Shown piece after piece: positions 11,700 to 23,637 of a stretch of DNA of 64,000 nucleotides. Numbering within the stretch: the first letter of the stretch is position 1; every line of letters starts with the position of its first letter. Source of the DNA: Sympetrum striolatum (taxonomy: Eukaryota > Arthropoda > Insecta > Odonata > Libellulidae); assembly GCA_947579665.1 (NCBI GenBank), contig OX388345.1, forward strand, positions 58,333,454 through 58,397,453. The letters run 5' to 3'. The translations under genes and the position numbers were made by a program. The notes beneath the pieces were generated by a model. It was not told where the DNA came from. It saw only the letters and a program-made list of their open reading frames with translations, and did no database searches.

Positions 11700-13655
11700 T
11701 CCTCAGAGATCTCTCTCGAGGTCTCGAGGGAGCCCAAGAACTCCCTTTTTGCCCTTGGCCCACAGGATGTCCCAACATCAGACCTAGTGACTACTTTCTT
11801 CAAAGTTTATCCAAGATGATTTTACGTTCCAACACTACCCACTGAACTTGAACGGTCGAATTACGACGATGATTATAATAGTACCGCGTAGTAAAGAGCC
11901 TTTTTTGTACCAGAGGGCGGAGCATCGACAACCTACCCGAATACCTCCACCTTATGAATCCCTTCCCTCATTCTCATGCAGTGAGCCTCTTCTATGCAAA
12001 GCAGCGTTGACAAATAATAGTTGACAATAACTTCTTGGATACACAACAACACGTTTGGGACGAATTCTCTTAATACCTCGATCAACAATGAGAGGTGGCC
12101 GCATTGACCACTTATAAAAATGGAAATAAAACTAGTTTATACGTTATCCAAGGCGGTTTGGTTTCATTTGTAACTAAATACGTTTTGATTTGTTTGCAAA
12201 TGGGAGCCCATTTTGTCTACAACACTATATACCACATAGTATCAGTACATATTTGCATCGATATCGCAGGATCATTTATCACGCAACCAACGAAGTACAC
12301 GGATGCAGTGAGCACTCTCCATAACTATTAAATTCCTTCTGGGAGTCATGCAATCCTCGGAAACTTAGTGGACGAAGAATTTCGTGGTCCGAAAGAGCAG
12401 ACTTGAGGAAACTCGAGTTTTTCTCTTTAAATTGCCAAGTAGTAGATATTAGCACGCTGAATATACTAAAAGAGTAAGGCGTACAACGAGATAGATATTG
12501 AGCGAGTTAATTTTTTTAAATTTTGATATGATTCTTTGCTTGCGTCTAATACTGATTCCTGCTCGTGGATTGAGAATTTGATATTAAATTAATTTCTATT
12601 TTTAATTCTATTGATTTTTGTTTTAATCCTAGTCAGGAAACAGATTTTAGATGCAACAGCTCTTCTCAAACCATATTACGAGCTCAATCTATTCATCACG
12701 AATAGAATGGTTTATTTCAATAAATTTAAATGTCTTATAAAAATGTCTATCAAGCCTTGCACTCCACAGAATTTTCACAGATAAAACGAACTCTTTTATA
12801 TCAAATTTTGCATGAGATATTTTTAAACCAAATCTTTTTTGGCGTGAAAAATTATTATCTAAGACAATTTTCATTATATACTGATAAAAAGCCGGCCGAA
12901 AATCTGTCAGCGTAGCGATCATTTTAGGCCTTATCTTTAATAGGGAGGATCAGTATAGAATGGAGGAAATTGGAAAGAACCAGCGTAATGTGGTGCGTAT
13001 CATAAGATTTTGTTAGAGCTTTCAGATACTCAAAGGTACTTGGAGGCTTGAACTACGACTTAATTCACTTAGGAAGGAGCTCTTTCTAAGAAGTATAAAG
13101 TCAGCACAGCCGCAGAAAGAACTGATAGAAACACAAGAGAAATCCACGACAGAGGTATTACGATACCATTCTATCCACGCGTGATACAACACAATAATTA
13201 GCGCAGTTAATGATATGAGTTTGTATTTCATTTTAAAAGCAGATAAAGGACAAATCAAGGAAAATTAACGATGTTTTTTATATGTTATGGTGAAAACGAA
13301 GGCGCACATGTAGAGCTGGGTTTAATTACGGAAAAGTTGTAGTTGAAAAACGTGAGTAACATAGGATACCAGAAGACAGTAAATAGGAAGGTGAAGGTAT
13401 GTGAATTCCTAGGAATCAATACTTTCTAGGAAAGAAGTCAGCGGCTCAAAAAATCGATGAACTGCTTTTCCGCGGAATGAATTCGGAATGCATAACAAAT
13501 ATTCGCCCATAAGTCATACATTTAGAAAATTGATTATCTTATTATCGATCTGTCTTCTATAACATAAGTTAGAGCTCAATAATGTCAATTAATGTTAATA
13601 TTTTAAGTGGAATGATTAAAATCTTTCGATCAAGATGCACCCTTGAAAAATCTAA
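11700..13655. other. Intergenic stretch, no gene recognised
   Basis: Only short frames are open, for example + 12095-12331 (78 codons), which matches no family I know. No repeat shared with other parts of the window was noticed. Confidence 0.45.
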
Positions 13656-13659
13656 CTAC

Positions 13660-13722
13660 ATAATAATAATTGTCTTTATTTGGGCGAGATTGAGACTAAA
13701 AGTCTCTTCTTTCATGCAACCC
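13660..13722 (-). mobile_element. Retroposon 3' end, copy 1 (CGCCCAAATAAAGA type)
   Basis: On the minus strand this reads AGAGACTTTTAGTCTCAATC, then TCGCCCAAATAAAGACAATT, then an ATT-rich tail. It aligns by eye with 35427-35490 on the plus strand, which has the same GACTTTTAGTYTCARTCYCGCCCRAATAAAGA order and an AT-rich tail. A shared 3' end with an AATAAA signal and simple tail indicates two insertions of one retroposon family. No coding part is attached. Confidence 0.55.
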
Positions 13723-13725
13723 ATA

Positions 13726-15825
13726 TATTGAATACGGATAAAAGGAAAATTTAAATTGTCATTTAAATATTTGTTTAGCTTACGAGGTGGAATAAGGCCT
13801 TACTGCCGAAGCTTTCACAAAGAGATTTATTACGTATGCTCGTTTCACTTCCTTTCATTAAATTCACTTTCTTTTAGTATACTCCGTTTCATTCCTAATT
13901 ATCCCTTGTACGATTATACTCTTATACTCTTTATTATACTTGTACTTATACTCTTCACAAACTTCGACTCGAGCTTTATGTAAAATTCGAGCGAAAGTAT
14001 TATCGCCGTAAATAACGTAAAATTTAAATGAATGCACTACTGGAAAGACAGAAATGAAGCTATTAGTGATGTGCTCCAATGAAACAGATGATTCTCAGTG
14101 ATAGGCATTGTATGGATGTTTCTGAGGGACATAAAAACGGGTCACACAATCACATTGCGAGAGTTGGCAGCCATAAGCTATTAAAAGATCGCCATCGAAG
14201 TCAATGGAAAGAACCTGCGAAGCGATATCGCCAGTGTTTCTCAAGGAAGGGAAAAGACGCTTCGCTTCGTGGAACGCTTAAGGAAACGGAAAAGGATTTC
14301 CATTTGAGAAGCAAGTGAACGAAACACAATCTCACCTGATGATGACCGAGACAAAAGCGGCCGTTGGTGAAGAGACTTTGACGATATTCCTCAAGTTTTG
14401 TATTGTACTTAATTGTTCAGTGAACATAATATCTTTTTCTGGAAATGAGTAGTTCCTTGATTTCAACTAAACTGAGAGGAATGTGAGTTCTTTGACAATA
14501 AGAGAAAATATATTATGAGGAACCGCGAACATCCTAACTTCTCCAAAAAATACAGGGTAGTCAGGTTGACTTCTGCCAGATATACTACTAAAAGTTGGTA
14601 TTATTGGTATTTCCAATTATGAGGTAGATGGAAAATTGTCATTAAGAAAAGCAGCTCTCAGCCGAGTACAACAGTTGTAAGGCTCTGAAAAATATTTCAG
14701 AGCAATTAATGTGGAATTTTGTATTCTACGAAGCAAAAACGCACGTCAATCAATGAACGTGAAATCGGAAACAATTTTAAAGTGGTTTGATACGAAGCTA
14801 TTGCTAAGGAAGGAAAATATCACTTGAAACATATGCCTGAGTAGGAAACGAAGAGTTACTGAAGAGGATTATAAAATATCAATAAGGAAGATGAATGGAT
14901 TCTGGGAAATAAACACTCACTTTCAGGAGATACAAAATAGGAGGAAAGTGAAGGAGCGTAATTAACTGAGTGATCACACTACGCATTGGAGTATAGCGGG
15001 TGGCGGCTCACAAGGAGTGAAGATCTCTGGATAGGAGAATCACATCAGATACCTACTTCTCTTTCTCAGTTTTCAACCGGGAAGATGGTTTGTTGAAAAT
15101 CTCTGTAACATTTGGTCTCTTTAGTTTAAAGTTGGAATCATAACCAACATATTTACCAACTGGGAAAGGATTACAGGCTCTTTACGCATATTGGCGTGTA
15201 CCCACGAAAAATCTCAAGGAATCGGTAGATGGTAAACCCCAAGGAATTCCTTGGTATTTACCAACTGGACAAATTGATACTTAATGTTCCACTTTTCTAT
15301 TTACTATCTTCCTGGTTCTTCATCTGTCATTGCTTTTCTACGACATAAGGTAGGACCGACGACAAGAAAAGGAGCAGTAACATGGCAATAAGGCTAATAC
15401 GTCCATCGACATTCCAAAAAAATTCGAAAAGGTTTCCAAAATCCTAAGGACTATAGAATTTAGTAAGTATTTGGTTTTATTATCATTGTGGATAGTCCTT
15501 TGTTCGAATGAAGATTCCCAAAATACTCAACATGTTAGCCTTAGGGTCCAGAAAAGGTAAGGAAAAAATTCCTATACGGACGTGAAGGAATTATGGCCCA
15601 GAAAGCACAGAGCGAATTTCATATAGGCCATCACTTCTTAGCATAGAGAACATACGTTTAAACGAATAGGCATAAGGAAGATATGCAAAGAGAGGAAGCG
15701 GGGAGAAGAATACGAAGAGAGGACGTATCGTTTCTAATTACGGCGGAAAGCCGAATTGGTGGCGTCATTGAAAGGCGCTTCCTCAAAGGTATTTAGTTAC
15801 AAAGATCCTTTTTGGAGATCGGATA
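13726..15825. other. Intergenic stretch, minor repeats only
   Basis: It holds a TATACTCT-like simple run (about 13905-13955), two direct copies of TATTTACCAACTGG (near 15150 and 15257) and a palindrome CCAAGGAATTCCTTGG (15239-15254). The frames, including + 14079-14318, match nothing I recognise. Confidence 0.4.
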
Positions 15826-15829
15826 CTAA

Positions 15830-16050
15830 CCATATACTCTTCCTTTATCTCTATTACATAAATCCTCATCCGTTTTCCCATTTACGCAAAATCCATATCT
15901 CAAAGGCCTCCAATATTTTGATGTTCTCCATTCTTGGGATCCAAGTTTAAAACCCAAACAACGACACGCAATACTAAGGATATTTCACCAATCTCTTCTT
16001 AATTTCTTTTTCAGAGACCACTTAAGTCTATTCCCTTTGGTTCATGTAAG
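15830..16050 (-). pseudogene. Decayed LINE ORF2, region after the reverse transcriptase
   Basis: On the minus strand, 15929-15878 translates as ENIKILEAFEIWILRKWE. That is the hallmark IKRLEAFEMWxxRRM segment that follows the reverse transcriptase domain in a large group of arthropod non-LTR retrotransposons. Just upstream on the same strand (about 16045-15960), the reading passes through frameshifts. It keeps the outline of the preceding segment (lysine/arginine-rich LSLKKKLRR, then the position of the usual YVWSIALYG). Stops and frameshifts show that it is dead. The same segment occurs in another decayed copy only about 1 kb away (16985-17320) in the same orientation, so the two could be pieces of one insertion or two related insertions. 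The catalytic YADD and endonuclease domains are absent. Confidence 0.6.
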
Positions 16051-16984
16051 CTTCCTCAACTTCTGCTCGTCATCACAAGCTTATTTATACACCTACCACC
16101 TTGAGAGTAAACTTAGTAAAAGCACAATCATCGATAAGATGGTTCTATTTACAAAAGCTGTCAAACCTGTCAAAAAATGTTACTTTCACTTTATTTTTTT
16201 ACTTCTATATTCCATTCCCACCAAAATTATCATTTAACTATGTGTTAACAAAAATAAAAAATGTTCTTGATTAGATTCGATGAGTTTAATATATCAACCT
16301 TACGGCTTTACCAACAGAAAAACAAGGTTTGAAATCCCCGGAAGCAAGGAGAATGAATGTTAGGATAATGTTTATCGTTGTTTATATGCTTTTGAAGAAG
16401 TACGATTTTAGAAATTTAAGTAAATATTATGCGATCTACACAGCTTCTTCCTTCGGGATGAGGATGAAAATTAAAAAAAACGGCATGCAGTTTTAAAAAC
16501 CTGTTTCCGCAAACAACGTACAGTGAAAAAAATGAATCTGGCTGATAAGATCCGATGACGCACGCCAACAAGTGGCTCATATACATTGAAGATATATAAA
16601 AACTAAAAGAAAATCACCACTTAACTGCACACGTTCGATCTGCCAACAAACCAAAGGCAAGATAGTAAGGACGAAGACAGAAAATCGAAAAAATACTCAA
16701 ACAAATCCAACATTTCGAATGTGTATGCAATGTAATGTTCATCCTCTATTTAGCACCTTAAACTGGGTGAAAACTGCTCTTGTTAGTATGATCGAAACAA
16801 AAAAGCGTCAAATGGGAGACTTTTGGAAGAAGAAAATATAAATTGCATAATATGTTGAATAAGTGAGAGAGACAGAGCGGAGTCTCAACAATGGTATACT
16901 ATAGGCCACATTAACGAATCAAGAGGCAAAAAATTATGATTATGAAATGAACCATGGTCTTCTGTTTCCTACCCACTGCACTCA
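16051..16984. other. Intergenic stretch between two LINE fragments
   Basis: AT-rich with no recognised coding motif. If the two flanking fragments are parts of one element, this would be inserted or diverged sequence. Confidence 0.35.
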
Positions 16985-17320
16985 CTCTTATTTTGCGAAG
17001 TGTTTGAAATTATTCTTTGATTCTAGTGAGAGCACAATCCTTGGGACATTCTGAACAGTAAGATTTCCAGCGGTGTAATATATCGACCAGATTAAAGAGA
17101 CGAGATGATTGTGTGAGAAGAAAGCTAAAGACAAAAATATGGCGAACGGAGTGTTGCTGATTACCTTCTTTGATCTACGCAGAAACCATACCTCAAAGAC
17201 CTCCAATCTTTTAATGTCCACAACTGTATAGCAGAACACGCACAAAAAGTAAAGATTCCCCTGACGTATTTCGTACGGACCTCCTTCGTACGTTCTTTTC
17301 AGAAAAGCTTAAGTATCAGA
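16985..17320 (-). pseudogene. Decayed LINE ORF2, region after the reverse transcriptase
   Basis: The minus-strand frame ending at 16988 contains DIKRLEVFEVWFLRRSKKV (about 17215-17159). This is the conserved IKRLEAFEMWFLRRM segment of non-LTR retrotransposon ORF2 proteins, found C-terminal to the reverse transcriptase. The DNA aligns by eye with the copy at 15878-15929 (shared CCATATCTCAAAGGCCTCCAAT-like stretch). Upstream on the minus strand the KxYVWSxxLYG position is barely recognisable. Downstream, the frame stays open for about 60 codons without family resemblance. No active site is present, and this is a 5'-truncated, diverged relic. Confidence 0.65.
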
Positions 17321-17329
17321 TTTCTTTAT

Positions 17330-20060
17330 CCAAACTCGATGCTGGCCATCATTATAAAAATTAGCCATAGTATATTTTGGGACAAGTCTCACACAAATGA
17401 TTTGATCAGAGAAAGATATAAACCGGAAAATGAGAAGATATCCCAGGAAAAGCCAAAGAGAAGAATTAGAATCTTATCTCGACTTCCAAACCTGTGCAAA
17501 GAGACGGATGTTTCCCGATAAGGAATGGATACAAATAAATCTCTCGGGAAATATCGAATCCACGCCATTGATAAAAATACCTGCGGCCTCAAATCACAAG
17601 GCCGACAGACGAGTAGTGATGACTCAACATGAATGAAAGAAAAAGAATCGCCCACTATTTCTTCATTAATATTATTTAAAACTAAGAACGAGGCATACAC
17701 ATCTGAAGTGGGGAATTAGTTGCAAATAGAGACTGGATTATGGTCACCTGTTACTTTCTTATTGGAAATAAACGATTGAGAGATTCTTCATTGATATAAC
17801 AGAAGTTTTTGAGTTGGCTATACTCTTTAGAAACAGACTGAATCAGCCAAATTAAGCCAGTCGATTTGCCTTAGCCGAAAACTCTTCGTGGATGTCGTGC
17901 ACATCCAATGGCATCTGATAAAATAGGTGCATATTTATTCTGAAATTAAAAATGTTGATATTGTCAATATATATCAACGACTCTGCAGAAATGGAAATTA
18001 CTGAGAATTAATAATAACACATATAAAACAAATAGAATGGAATTAATAATGACAGGCACTAAAAGCAGACTCAAATCACGTGGAGGAAACATTATATTAT
18101 AAAAAAATAGTCATAATCATTTAGGGCAAAAATTACACATAGTATTTGAGAGTAGGCCAACTCTCATTTAGTTAATTAATCTATCAGGAGGAAAAACGCA
18201 TTATCATTGGATAGGAAGGAATTAATTGAGAGGAAAATTGGAAAATAATCATCAATCAAAGTGTTATCTGAAATTATGTCAGTCCATGATTGTATGAGGA
18301 CGCACTGAGAAGAGGAAAAACTACCTTTTAATTATAATCATAACATAAATTTTAGCAATTCATTTGACGATTATATGTTCTGAATCGCGTACTGCTCTAA
18401 CGTTTTGCAATGTTAAATCGCATGAATTTATTAAACTCAATTAAAATAATATGTCAATTATCAAATCAATTCGGAAACTTTTCCGAATCCACCTTCAAGA
18501 ACAATAGTAGTAACCGAGCGAATGTACTCCTATAATGGCATAAAACGATTTATATTTTAGATTCACTTGCAAAATCGGGAGTACTTTGGCTATTTTATTG
18601 CACTAGTCATACGATTGATAAGTTACCTAAGAAGTTGGCCTATATCATTAAATGTTTTCATCACTTTTGTTCAGTATATGAAGTCACAAACTCTTGTAAG
18701 TATCGTCTAAATTTTAGAAAGTATCTTTAAATTATTTTTATTGATTATTATCTCTCGTTTAGCAGCTCTATACATTCCCGTTGCTCGGATTCTGTCTTCC
18801 ATTTTTATAATTTACAATTGCACATCATCGCATCATGATTACGGCATAATTGAATTCAAGTTCTCTTTGAAAACAAATGAATCGTATGTGATTTAACGCA
18901 AATAGATGTAGCGGTACGTGTGGGTCCAACAGGTGCCCGATTTTCCTTGATGAAATGTTGTAATAATAAGAGCTATATTTTGAAGCTATGCCAGTACCTC
19001 CCCTAAAGCAGTTCAGTAGAGGAGGAGTAGAGTTTACTGGGTTTCTAAAACAACACAACACAACACTTTGGCCTTATGATCTATTTGCATCGAAAAATAA
19101 AACTCGTGAATGTTTATTGACTCTATTCAAAACTTTTTCTAAAAATTTCAAAATCAAAAACACAAGATACCATCGAAAATTGCTTTAAAGGGCAATGAAA
19201 TATGACTAAAAAGAAATATTGTCTTCTGAAATTATTAATGGTTCTCTAACTATGCTCAAGATGTCAAACACCTAATTAGTAATCCTTAAAAAAATAAGAA
19301 TCAATAGTTTACTCTTAGATAATTATCATCTAATTAAAAACTATTGATTGCTACGCAAAAATAGTTAGCATTTCTCCGTTTCTCGCAGCAAAGTTGCTTT
19401 CTTCTCAACGTTAAATTTTCATACTAACTTTCGTTAATTTTATACATGCTAGATAACAATTCTGGTCAAAGTATTTGGTTGAATATACCGCTCTATTTTC
19501 AGTGTTGATGATTTCACCTCTATTATTGTCAAACACGCAGTGAATATATGTACTTACTACTTTTCTCTGGCTATATAGCCACAGCTTCAATACTTCCCAA
19601 TTGTCATCCATCAAGTCATACTGATGTAAGTTTAGACTTCAGATTCGCGCAATTAGATGAAGCGCGCTAATGTGCATCTGAATCGATGAGTGAGTCCATG
19701 TGGAATAGTACGCACGCGTGTTGAATTAGTTGGACAGGTTTCAAAGCCCCAATGGGCAGAGCCAATTTTAAATCCAAGAGACGGGAGGCAGTCGTGCAGG
19801 ACCTTGTGGATGCCTTGTTCATGAACCCAATGTTCGAACGCGAATCGCAAAGGCTTCCTAATCTACGAGGCAAGGTCTTGTTATCCATCTTTAGTCGCTG
19901 AGGAAATCTGACTAAATGACGGCCAAGGCGAGATCAAATCCCTGCTCTTTCATCATCTCCATCGACCGCTCATATAGATCTACAATCCCGTAAAAATTGC
20001 GCGAGATTAAGTTCGGATTGCAGCTAATCGCTACGTCCAATGTAAAAATCATCAGAGAGA
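17330..20060. other. Intergenic stretch, no gene recognised
   Basis: Frames such as minus 17389-17700 (103 codons) overlap + frames of similar length and match no family. A small hairpin (AATCAATAGTTT / AAAACTATTGATT, about 19310-19358) is the only structure noted. The segment 19650-19890 is CpG-richer but unassigned. Confidence 0.4.
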
Positions 20061-20065
20061 AATTA

Positions 20066-20447
20066 CCGTATATACTCGAGTATAGGCTGACCTGAATATA
20101 AGCCGAGGCACCTAATGTTTTCATAAAAAAACTGGGAAAACTAATCGACTCGAGTATAAGCCTAGGGCGGGAAATGCAGCAGTCACTGATAAATTTAAAA
20201 ATAAAAATAAATACAAATAATATTACAATAATTGAGGCATCAGTAGGTTAAATGTTTTTGGATATTGATTTCAAAGAAAAACAGTAAAATAGCTCTGTAA
20301 GTAGAAAAGAAGGTCAAGAATTTACTATCCGAATTCTCGCTACTGGAGAACTGATAAGTGGGATCCTGACTCGAGTATACGCCGATGGGATATATTTTAG
20401 CATAAAAAACGAGCTGAAAAACTCGGCTTATACACGAGTATATACGA
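20066..20447. mobile_element. 382-bp TIR element (MITE) with TA target duplication
   Basis: The left end CCGTATATACTCGAGTATA (from 20066) and the right end, read inverted, TCGTATATACTCGTGTATA (to 20447) form terminal inverted repeats. Both are flanked by TA (20064-20065 and 20448-20449), as expected for Tc1/mariner-like insertion. The core motif CTCGAGTATAAGCC is repeated internally in both orientations (near 20095, 20147, 20368 and 20421), so the ends are multi-copy. No transposase frame is present, so it is non-autonomous. The superfamily assignment rests on the TA duplication only. Confidence 0.75.
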
Positions 20448-20449
20448 TA

Positions 20450-21545
20450 TATATATGGTAAAGTAATTTTCGTCCAATATGTGAACATTAATCGGTTAGC
20501 ATATGAAATTTATTTATGAAATGGTAATAGGTAGGTGATGTAAGCAGGTGAACCTATTTGGAAGTATGACAACATTGAGCAAACGTAAAGTGAATTTAAT
20601 GAGGAACACGTGGTTGCTGACGGTAAAGACAACGGCAAAACTAACAACTTTAACTTCTAAACGTAAACAAAATAAACTCTTAATTATTATTTTATATTAT
20701 TGACCATAATCGATGACTTTAATGTCCGTGTCTGTTTGCTTCGTCCTAAACGAGTCACTAATCGCAATCTATTAGTACAGAGTAACAGCCGCCACTGTAA
20801 ATCTTGGTTCATAGAAATGTAAATCTCTAATTTTCTATTACATTTAATCCAATAATTATCAGGGGAAAAATAAAGTAATAATAGCTCTTCGATCGTCAAA
20901 TCGACGGGTGCAGACCGCGGAATTCCCAATTCCCTTCTGCTCCATCGCTTTGACGCAGTTCAGTTATTTCTGCCATCCTTTACTCGAAAGGAGATTCATT
21001 ATTATAGAAGCGCAATGCGCATGCTTACGTCACACTTTATTACGCTCAAATTTATAGCGCTACGCCTACGATCCAAAGATTTCGTGAGAATGATTTGTAT
21101 TGGCACTAGAAATGTCTTATTTCATGCTTTGCTTCCTCTCGTCATCGAGGCTATTGGGGGAAGCATTGAGTCTTCGGCACATATTCAACTGCTCTATTTA
21201 GAAGACGGCTGGACCAAACTCATCTCAAACTCAACCGAAAGATCATCATCAATAGATTAACTCAAAGACTTGCTAGTTTCGTAACAGTTTAAGCGAAAAA
21301 TAAAGGACAGTACGGTAAAAAATGTCTTCTAGCGATGTAAATAGCTAAACTGAATTTCTTTCAAACATTTTAGACAACTGATGTTGCCATTAGCCTTAGA
21401 CTACCATTATGCTATTGGACAACGTCTTTTGGCAATAACGAGCCACATAGAATGACAAATTATCCAATCTTACCCTGCATATTTTTTTTCCTGAAGCACT
21501 CGAGTGGATTGTGGAAGATCATATTCTGCAAGTAGTGGCGAAAAT
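20450..21545. other. Intergenic stretch, no gene recognised
   Basis: Frames at 20687-20929 (minus) and 21015-21260 (plus) are unmatched. No shared repeats were noticed. Confidence 0.4.
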
Positions 21546-21551
21546 AATCCC

Positions 21552-21672
21552 AATCGGAGGCCCTGAGCGGAAGGACCGCTTGGAGACCCTACCAAGAAAT
21601 TATTGGCCTCAAGAAACAATAGAAAGTACTTCATTGGATCCCTTGATGGTGAGGCCCTAAGCTAGAGCCTAT
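21552..21672 (+). repeat. Dispersed repeat pair, copy 1
   Basis: Shares an ordered set of blocks with 52275-52382: AATCGGAGGCCCT, a CC(C/T)ACCAAGAA block, then GGTGRGRCYCT and AGCTAG(A/T)GCCTA. The spacing is similar and the orientation is the same. The blocks are separated by diverged sequence. The class is unknown, no frame is conserved, and it may be a 3' UTR or body of an old retroposon. Confidence 0.5.
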
Positions 21673-22139
21673 TGTTCCTTAATTCTAAATCCACCCCAGC
21701 TTGCAATCATCTAATAGGAACCATCGCGAAGGAACATATTTTGCCAAAATAGGAAACAAGTCAACGGAAGGCAAAGTTAAAAAATAAGCCGTGACTTGAC
21801 CGCAATAAAAAGTAATAAAATCGTATTCGTAGTTTAAGAAGAAAAAGGAGACAGAAACCAATGAAAGAAAAATTCCTAAATACCCATAATCCTCGCCAAA
21901 GTCGCGTGAGCTATTGTTAGCAAGATAAATTCGCGAAGAATAGCCCCATGAAAGGTTTCCCAGCTATTTTGCTCCAGTCGATATTTAGGACGAGCAAAAG
22001 CGTACTGAGTTCTGCGCATTTCTACCCTATATTTTGCGGGAATAAATTAAATACACTTGGAATTATGTGAGAACAATGACACTGAGTCGTTAATGAAAGG
22101 GTTATATGAGATTGAATGAAAGAAGTGAGTTGTGTTGAT

Positions 22140-22345
22140 AGAAAAGCAAACGTGGAGCCGCTAGTGATGCTGGGTGAAGATGAAATCAAATATTGAGAGA
22201 AGAGGTATTAATAGAGAAGGCAATTGAAGGTAGAATGAAAGGGAAAGAAAGAGGGGAGCCAAAAGTAGGTGTTAGATGATATACGTGATGGGGGGGATAA
22301 GTAATTAAGAAACGGTAGAAATTGAATAAAGCAGGGAATATTAGG
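22140..22345 (+). pseudogene. Decayed LINE ORF2 C-terminus
   Basis: One + frame reads EKAIEGRMKGKERGEPKVG (about 22212-22270). After a frameshift it continues as VLDDIRDGGDK. This matches the order IIEGKMEGKRxRGRPRxxxLDDIKE seen at the extreme C-terminus of many arthropod non-LTR retrotransposon ORF2 proteins, just before the stop. No RT domain is left. The assignment depends on a short, low-complexity basic segment. Confidence 0.45.
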
Positions 22346-22435
22346 ACGAAATTCAAATGTCGAACTTTTTACATTGTGGAAAATCGTCATGATGAAAAGT
22401 TTAAAATAAAATTTGTAACTTACATTATTTATTAA

Positions 22436-22481
22436 CAATGTACAACCGGTTTCGGCCATTAATCCATCATCAGGTACAATG
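22436..22481 (-). ncRNA. Hammerhead-ribozyme-like motif in a retroposon 3' end
   Basis: On the minus strand CTGATGA (22473-22467) fits the hammerhead core CUGANGA, and GAAA (22453-22450) fits the second core box. The 13-nt segment between them could be helix II. ACCGGT follows as a very short palindromic helix III, then U as the cleavage-site base. The ends CATTGTAC and GTACATTG (22481-22474 and 22443-22436) pair over 7 of 8 positions as helix I. The caution is an extra U between the core and helix II, and helix II itself is only about two G-C pairs. The motif belongs to the common CCTGANGATG...GAAACCGG retroposon family and is followed by AATAAATAATG. Self-cleavage is therefore a hypothesis, not an observation. 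Confidence 0.35.
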
Positions 22482-22804
22482 AAACAATTCGAAATGAATG
22501 AAATTCGACGAACTTCACTGTTTTGATTTTATCTGATTATGGCGAAACAGCAGAAGCCGGTTTTACGTTGCTAATAAATAGTGGAAGTTACGAATTTTTT
22601 AATTTTCAACATCAGGGCGCATAAACCTGCAGAAAATATGATGTATGTACTTATGTTACTTAGAACAAAATGAGGATTAATATAAAATGTGCATGGACAT
22701 TATGAAAGTCGTGATTCACGTTCGAAAGGGTCATTGAAAACAATACCAAAAGTACCAAAATCTTTTTGTTTTAATTTATAGGTGTAAAAATTATAATATA
22801 ATAT

Positions 22805-22865
22805 AATACGTTGGGAGAGAGGCCCACATGGGCCTAGCCTCGCCAATAAAGGGTCAAACAAACAA
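22805..22865 (+). other. Possible retroposon 3' end with GGCCCACATGGGCC hairpin
   Basis: The near-palindrome GGCCCACATGGGCC is followed by TAGCCTCGCCAATAAAGGGT and short CAAACAAACAA runs. A hairpin plus AATAAA and a simple tail resembles a retroposon 3' terminus. No second copy is seen in this window, so the call is tentative. Confidence 0.3.
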
Positions 22866-23163
22866 GCAATAAAAGGTGTCGTATGAGCAGGATTAGAGTG
22901 TTCTGAAAGGAGGAGGAAGACGAAGAACAAAGTGGTTACATATTGAGGGCAGGATTGCGAATGTGATAGACGTTAGTCCATTTAAACATTCAACGCTAAA
23001 TAATGAAATTTCAGGAATAAGAGAATCTATGAAAACAAGTACGGATGCTTTATAGGGAGATAATTATGGGAGTGTAAAGAGTGATAGATGAGTGCTGGTA
23101 ATGCATGAGGCTATATTAACGTGCTTCGCCAGAGGGAATGGCGTAATGTTTGTGTGTATACTG

Positions 23164-23180
23164 CAGAGAGAGAGAGAGAG
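23164..23180. repeat. (GA)n microsatellite
   Basis: A short uninterrupted AG/GA dinucleotide run lies in otherwise unremarkable DNA. Confidence 0.85.
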
Positions 23181-23637
23181 TTCGACGCCGAGTCTTTTCC
23201 AAGAGACAAAAGATGTACGAAATGAGTCTTTATTGCTGGTTTCAGGGGATCTCGATGGAGTGTAGCCAAACGGTCTTGGGATAGTCGTCGAAAACGAAAG
23301 CCACGCGACCATTTGCCTCGACCATTGTTACGTAATCCTCAGATCGCCCTTTTCCTCTCCATTCCCAAATTCGCAATTGGTCGCCGGCTTATGGAATTAC
23401 AAGCTGAGCTGGAGAAATAGAATTCTAAAAGAAGGGAGGTATATTTTTTTCCATACACCTGAAAAACAATAACTCGCATAATGCTGCAGCGATAAACACG
23501 TAATAAATAAAATATTTTTACAAGTTTCAAGGGAAGTCGTAAATTAATTTACATTAATGATTCTAAGACGCAAGAATGAGGATGCATTACTTTAATGAGG
23601 TTAGAGTGGTGTTTCCTAGCGTGAGTCCGACGCCCCA

